Part shown: piece by piece, positions 7,658 to 10,089 of the stretch
Layout of the letters: the number at the start of each line of letters is the position of its first letter
How positions within the stretch are numbered: the stretch's first letter is position 1
NCBI GenBank assembly: GCA_023480605.1
Contig: JAMCWS010000097.1
Location: forward strand, 1-10,089
Direction of reading: 5' to 3'
DNA from: a bacterium
Lineage (GTDB): Bacteria; Sumerlaeota; Sumerlaeia; MVZB01
DNA: 10,089 nt
Notes under the pieces: model-generated
Databases searched by the model: none
What the model was told of the DNA's origin: nothing
Seen by the model: only the letters and a program-made list of their open reading frames with translations
Made by a program: the position numbers and the translations under genes

Positions 7658-8617
7658 ATGGATGAGTTGGAATTGCACGAACCGGTTTTGGTGAAGGAGG
7701 TGCTCGACACGTTGTCTCCGGCGCCTGGCAAGGTGATCGTCGACGCGACCCTGGGGCACGGAGGACATAGTCTGGCGATTCTGTCGCAGTTAGGTGGTGA
7801 GGGGCTGCTGGTCGGGATCGATCGGGACCCGCAGATGCTGGCGACGGCCCGCAGGCGGATCGAGGCCGCGCACGTTCCCGAGTCCTGTTACAAACTGATC
7901 GTTGCGGATCACTCCCAGTTGCCCCAGGTTCTGGCCGAAACGTTCCCGAATCCCCGCGTTTCCGCGCCCGATGGATTCCTGTTCGACCTGGGCCCCTCAA
8001 CGCCGCAATTGCTCGACCCGCGCCTGGGCCTGAGCTGGCAGAGCGACGAAGCCCTCGACATGCGCATCAACCCGCGCCTGGCCGGCCCCAGCGCCGCCGA
8101 CATCGTGGCCGCCTGGGACGAGGCCGAACTGGCCCGCCTCTTCCGCGTGCACACCGACGAACGCTGGGCGGGGCGGATCGCCCGCCGGATCGTCGAGGCC
8201 CGTGCCCGGGAGCCCATCCGGACGGGTCGCCGACTCGGCGAAATCGTCGCCGGGGCGATTCCGCGCAAGGCCTGGCCGCCGCGCATCCATCCGGCCACGC
8301 GCGTGTTCCTGGCTCTGCGGATCGAGGTCAACGGCGAGTACCGCACGCTCGAGAGCGCCTTGCCCGTAGCTTTCGAATGGCTTCGGCCGGCCGGACGGCT
8401 GGTGGTGATCAGTTTCCACTCGGGCGAGGATCGGCGCGTCAAGGAATTCATGCGGGCCGCCGTCACCCCCGCCCAAGCGCCCTGGCCGCTTCCCCAGGGC
8501 GAGGCCCGCGCGACGGCCCGACCGGTGACGCACCGGCCGCTCGTGGCGGGCGAGGCCGAACAGGCCCGCAATCCGCGCAGCCGTTCGGCCCGTCTGCGCG
8601 CGATCGAAAAAATTTAA
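7658..8617 (+). CDS. rsmH: 16S rRNA (cytosine(1402)-N(4))-methyltransferase RsmH
   Basis: The 319-residue product is RsmH/MraW (PF01795), which uses S-adenosylmethionine to N4-methylate C1402 in the ribosomal P site. Visible family motifs in order are HEPVLVKEVLD (7-17), the SAM-binding VDATLGHGGHS (28-38), GIDRDPQML (53-61), FDLGPSTPQL (109-118), ALDMRIN (132-138), PRKAWPPRIHPATRVFLALR (202-221), VISFHSGEDRRVKEF (250-264), and the C-terminal NPRSRSARLRA (305-315). Small departures from common sequence are DLGPSTPQ for DLGVSSPQ and DMRIN for DMRMD. Length is normal. The start at 7658 is set by CAGGAGG (7641-7647) 10 nt upstream and by homology; the frame is open further upstream only as a shadow of mraZ. 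It is second in the dcw cluster, 32 nt after mraZ and 60 nt before ftsL. Confidence 0.96.
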   Translation: MDELELHEPVLVKEVLDTLSPAPGKVIVDATLGHGGHSLAILSQLGGEGLLVGIDRDPQMLATARRRIEAAHVPESCYKLIVADHSQLPQVLAETFPNPRVSAPDGFLFDLGPSTPQLLDPRLGLSWQSDEALDMRINPRLAGPSAADIVAAWDEAELARLFRVHTDERWAGRIARRIVEARAREPIRTGRRLGEIVAGAIPRKAWPPRIHPATRVFLALRIEVNGEYRTLESALPVAFEWLRPAGRLVVISFHSGEDRRVKEFMRAAVTPAQAPWPLPQGEARATARPVTHRPLVAGEAEQARNPRSRSARLRAIEKI

Positions 8618-8619
8618 GA

Positions 8620-8651
8620 AGCTGAAGGCTGGAGACTGGCGGCCTTCGGCT
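8620..8651. other. Hairpin between rsmH and ftsL
   Basis: AGCTGAAGGC (8620-8629) pairs with GCCTTCGGCT (8642-8651) over 10 bp with one G-U pair and a 12-nt loop, starting 3 nt past the rsmH stop. No T-run follows on the plus strand, so it should not end the dcw transcript. On the minus strand the stem is followed by TCTTAAATTTTTT, weakly terminator-like. It may protect the rsmH message end or tune ftsL levels. Confidence 0.45.
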
Positions 8652-8677
8652 CCGGCACACGTGGAAAGGAGAGCACC

Positions 8678-9160
8678 ATGTCGAGTCTGACGCGTTGCAC
8701 CGCCGTCGATCACGCTCCCCGTGCCCTACCGGCCCCGCGGCTGCTCAAGATCATGGTCGTACTGGCCGTGGCGCTGGTCTTCGGCCTGGCGCACCTTCAT
8801 CTGCGGTTCAGCCTGAACGAGCTACGCTCCGAAACCATCCGCCTGCAATCGCTCCAGGAGACTCTGCGCAGCAACATCAACGCCTTGCGGGGCGAAACCG
8901 GGGCGCTCAAGCGATCCGAACAACTCTATAACTACGCGAGCAACGAACTGGGGATGGTGCCTTACAAAATCGAAAACCGCGTTAATTACGTCATCCCCGA
9001 GGAGATTTACGCCCGCTACGCGATGGCGCGCGCGGCTCATGACCCCGCCACCGACGACCGGATCGAGTTCGCCGACAGCCAGGCGCGCTGGCTCGAGGCC
9101 CTCAGCGATCGCATCGGCCTGATCGGCATGTCGATGGCCGGCCAGACAAGCAAGGAGTGA
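8678..9160 (+). CDS. ftsL: FtsL-like cell division protein
   Basis: This 160-residue protein has a short cytoplasmic N-terminus, one membrane helix at about 24-42 (KIMVVLAVALVFGLAHLHL) and then a heptad-like coiled-coil stretch at 45-82. Next comes YNYASNELGMVP (84-95), matching the E..A...LGM..P pattern seen at the end of FtsL/DivIC coiled coils. A 65-residue tail to 160 is longer than in typical FtsL and has no recognised motif. FtsL sequences are poorly conserved, so position matters: it lies between rsmH and a class B PBP, exactly where ftsL sits in dcw clusters. FtsL would join FtsB and FtsQ to activate the septal synthase FtsW-FtsI. The start has a strong AAAGGAG (8665-8671) 6 nt upstream. 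A DivIC/FtsB-type identity is the main alternative. Confidence 0.85.
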   Translation: MSSLTRCTAVDHAPRALPAPRLLKIMVVLAVALVFGLAHLHLRFSLNELRSETIRLQSLQETLRSNINALRGETGALKRSEQLYNYASNELGMVPYKIENRVNYVIPEEIYARYAMARAAHDPATDDRIEFADSQARWLEALSDRIGLIGMSMAGQTSKE

Positions 9161-9179
9161 CGCGCAATCCGGAATCCCA

Positions 9180-9201
9180 CCGCCGGTTCGCGAACCGGCG
9201 G
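9180..9201. repeat. 22-bp perfect palindrome after ftsL
   Basis: The two 11-bp arms meet at 9190/9191 and the core reads GCCGGTTCGCGAACCGGC. It begins 20 nt past the ftsL stop. It could fold as a stem with a CGCG loop in RNA or serve as a dimeric DNA-binding site. No T-run follows, so it is not an intrinsic terminator. Confidence 0.6.
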
Positions 9202-9227
9202 CGGACTCGCCGAAGGAGACGACCCCC

Positions 9228-9244
9228 GCGGGCCGCAAGCCCGC
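9228..9244. other. Second hairpin after ftsL
   Basis: GCGGGC-CGCAA-GCCCGC forms a perfect 6-bp GC stem with a 5-nt loop, 27 nt after the palindrome at 9180-9201. It is followed by CCCCGACAT with no T-run. The two together would make a structured 3' end for the ftsL message if it is cut or ends here. Confidence 0.4.
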
Positions 9245-9593
9245 CCCCGACATATTTCGCCGGTTCGCCGGGACGCCCCCGCGCCCTCCGGACCGGGTTC
9301 GAGTTTCTCCAGGGCCAGACCGCACCTCCGCCGGCCAGGGCTTCCCGTTGCCATGCTCCCCCCACGAGCGTCCCCGTTGTTTGCTTTTCCCTCGCCGGTT
9401 CACCGCAATCGTCAGGATGCTGACTCAGGGCGACCGCCGTTCCCGTCACGGCTCTCCGCTGCCAGAATTTCCCGCTGGCGCGCCGCTTCCCGCGATGCGC
9501 CAGCCGTTCCCGCTCTTGCCGCTCCCGCTGCCGCCGCGCCGCACCGCGTTCACGCTGCCCCTCCGTTCCGAAAGCCAGAGTCGCCCGCCACGC

Positions 9594-9618
9594 AAAAAGG
9601 CGCGCAAGGATGCGCGCC
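9594..9618 (-). terminator. Minus-strand intrinsic-terminator-like hairpin in the ftsL-ftsI gap
   Basis: GGCGCGC (9599-9605) and GCGCGCC (9612-9618) form a perfect 7-bp GC stem with a 6-nt loop. Read on the minus strand it is followed directly by five T residues (9598-9594). On the plus strand no T-run follows. The shape fits a Rho-independent terminator for a leftward transcript, yet no minus-strand protein gene is supported here. Confidence 0.55.
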
Positions 9619-9639
9619 CGATTCCCATGCCCGATTCCC
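9616..9639. repeat. 11-bp direct repeat
   Basis: GCCCGATTCCC occurs at 9616-9626 and 9629-9639, a 13-bp period. It abuts the hairpin at 9594-9618. No function is apparent. Confidence 0.5.
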
Positions 9640-9722
9640 GCGTCTGGACTGCCTGTTGCGCCGACCTGTTGCCGCTGATCGATTTCGGCCGGCGGGTAAG
9701 GTGCGCCATTCGGACCCTGGAG

Positions 9723-9835
9723 GCATCAGGCCTTGTTTCCGCGGCGGCGCGTTTCCCCATGCGTCCGGCGGGAATAAAAAGGGGAAGCGTCGCGCCGACG
9801 TCCTGCCTCGTTGCGACGTTTCCCCGGCCTGATGC
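9723..9835. repeat. Nested inverted-repeat element upstream of ftsI
   Basis: The outer arms GCATCAGGCC (9723-9732) and GGCCTGATGC (9826-9835) are a perfect 10-bp inverted repeat. Abutting the right outer arm is a 13-bp stem with one G-U pair: 9781-9793 (GGGGAAGCGTCGC) with 9813-9825 (GCGACGTTTCCCC), loop 19 nt. On the minus strand this inner stem is followed at once by TTTTT (9780-9776), again terminator-like. The 9-mer CGTTTCCCC occurs twice, at 9750-9758 and 9817-9825, and either copy can pair with GGGGAAGCG (9781-9789). It could be a structured RNA leader of ftsI, a leftward RNA terminator or a small palindromic element. Confidence 0.55.
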
Positions 9836-9918
9836 GGAAAAGACTTACCGAATTGTCGTTCACCCTGGGTTGACCGTAATCGAGCCGCGCGGTTCCTGTC
9901 AAAGAAAAAGAATGCTCC

Positions 9919-10089
9919 ATGCTGAAGAAGACCTATCGGCTACGGTTGATTTTTTTGATTTTACTCTCCGTGGTCCTGTTCGGCATCATCGAGGCCCGGC
10001 TCTATATACTCCAGATCCGCGACCACCGGATTTACGTCGAGCGAGCGCGGGCGCTGCAAACCAAAACCGTTAACCTGACGCCCCGCCGC
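9919..10089 (+). CDS. ftsI: Class B penicillin-binding protein, FtsI-like, N-terminal part
   Basis: Only the first 57 residues are in the window; the frame runs off the right edge. The sequence has a short basic cytoplasmic end (MLKKTYRLR), a membrane helix at about 8-24 (LRLIFLILLSVVLFGII), and then EARLYILQI...H..Y...A, ending VNLTPRR. This is the usual run-up to the RG.I.DR.G motif of the PBP dimer domain (PF03717), whose first residues are at the window edge. The catalytic transpeptidase motifs are outside. Position after ftsL in a dcw cluster makes the septal transpeptidase FtsI the best call; an SpoVD or MrdA-like PBP is the alternative. The start at 9919 matches the PBP frame; a nearby ATG at 9912 is in another frame. 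No clear Shine-Dalgarno is present, only the purine-rich AAAGAAAAAGAA (9901-9912). A 758-bp gap separates it from ftsL. Confidence 0.85.
   Translation, partial: MLKKTYRLRLIFLILLSVVLFGIIEARLYILQIRDHRIYVERARALQTKTVNLTPRR

Larger units (their letters stand above)
9161..9590. other. Gene-free first part of the ftsL-ftsI gap
   Basis: No gene is supported. The plus strand is strongly pyrimidine-rich from about 9240 to 9600, so all frames give Pro/Arg/Ala or Gly/Ser/Arg low-complexity translations. A GTG-start frame at 9157 overlapping the ftsL stop is Arg/Pro-rich and resembles nothing known. CGCCGGTTC occurs three times (9181-9189, inside the palindrome at 9180-9201; near 9260; near 9394). No T-run or promoter is obvious on the plus strand. 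Confidence 0.4.

Noticed and set aside
6633..8000. A 455-codon open frame on the minus strand covering part of the divergent region, mraZ and the start of rsmH
   Set aside because: It runs antisense to two well-recognised conserved genes, is Arg/Pro/Gly-rich and has no family likeness. Long antisense frames are expected in GC-rich coding DNA.
9157..9423. GTG-start frame overlapping the ftsL stop
   Set aside because: The overlap resembles translational coupling, but the translation is Arg/Pro low complexity over a pyrimidine-rich stretch and resembles no family.
9446..9760. A 104-codon minus-strand frame in the ftsL-ftsI gap
   Set aside because: Its C-terminal part is a Gly/Ser/Arg repeat produced by the purine-rich strand. 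It reads straight through the terminator-like hairpin at 9594-9618.
9601..9900. Known structured RNA (6S, tmRNA, RNase P, SRP RNA, c-di-GMP or cobalamin riboswitch) on the minus strand of the gap
   Set aside because: I looked for the conserved sequence blocks of these RNAs and found none, so no class is assigned.
9348..10073. Plus-strand frames at 9348-10073 and 9353-9832 in the ftsL-ftsI gap
   Set aside because: Pro/Arg/Ala-rich translation from composition bias; the first also overlaps the ftsI start in another frame. No ribosome-binding site or motif was seen.

Overview
The window comes from a GC-rich bacterium whose lineage I cannot name with confidence. A GldA/GldF/GldG-type ABC operon with a DUF4340 partner, a secreted beta-rich protein starting with an NGDF...GW motif, and a canonical start of the division and cell wall (dcw) cluster would together fit a PVC-superphylum lineage such as a Phycisphaerae-like planctomycete. 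Other environmental Gram-negative phyla would also fit. This is inference from gene content only.

Layout, left to right. (1) Positions 1-322, minus strand: the N-terminal part of a secreted protein, with its own promoter and a cluster of TTGCAT repeats just upstream. (2) Positions 323-759: gene-free. (3) Positions 760-6244, minus strand: a four-gene operon read right to left. It holds an ABC ATPase, an ABC-2 permease, a GldG-type auxiliary protein and a DUF4340 protein, and it ends in a textbook intrinsic terminator at 760-794. The first three genes are 1 and 3 nt apart; the last follows a 136-nt spacer that can fold into GC-rich hairpins. A good sigma70-type promoter at 6368-6396 serves the operon. 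(4) Positions 6245-7109: a divergent control region. It holds the ABC promoter, a ten-unit 9-bp degenerate repeat array (6834-6923), and a MraZ-box-like set of GTGGG direct repeats with 10-bp spacing (6976-7003). (5) Positions 7110-10089, plus strand: the head of the dcw cluster, mraZ, rsmH, an ftsL-like gene and the first 57 codons of a class B penicillin-binding protein (ftsI-like). A gene-free gap of 758 bp separates ftsL from ftsI, which is unusual for this cluster. The gap contains several strong inverted repeats, two of which look like intrinsic terminators for the minus strand.

How the parts work together. The ABC operon should make one inner-membrane complex: cytoplasmic ATPase, six-helix permease, and two membrane-anchored proteins with large extracytoplasmic parts. 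Its substrate is unknown outside gliding Bacteroidota. The dcw genes supply a transcriptional regulator (MraZ), a 16S rRNA methyltransferase (RsmH), a divisome scaffold (FtsL) and a septal transpeptidase (FtsI).

I see no mobile element, CRISPR array, tRNA or rRNA. Most of the window is ordinary conserved gene content. The parts worth a second look are non-coding: the ftsL-ftsI gap and the ABC/mraZ divergent region.
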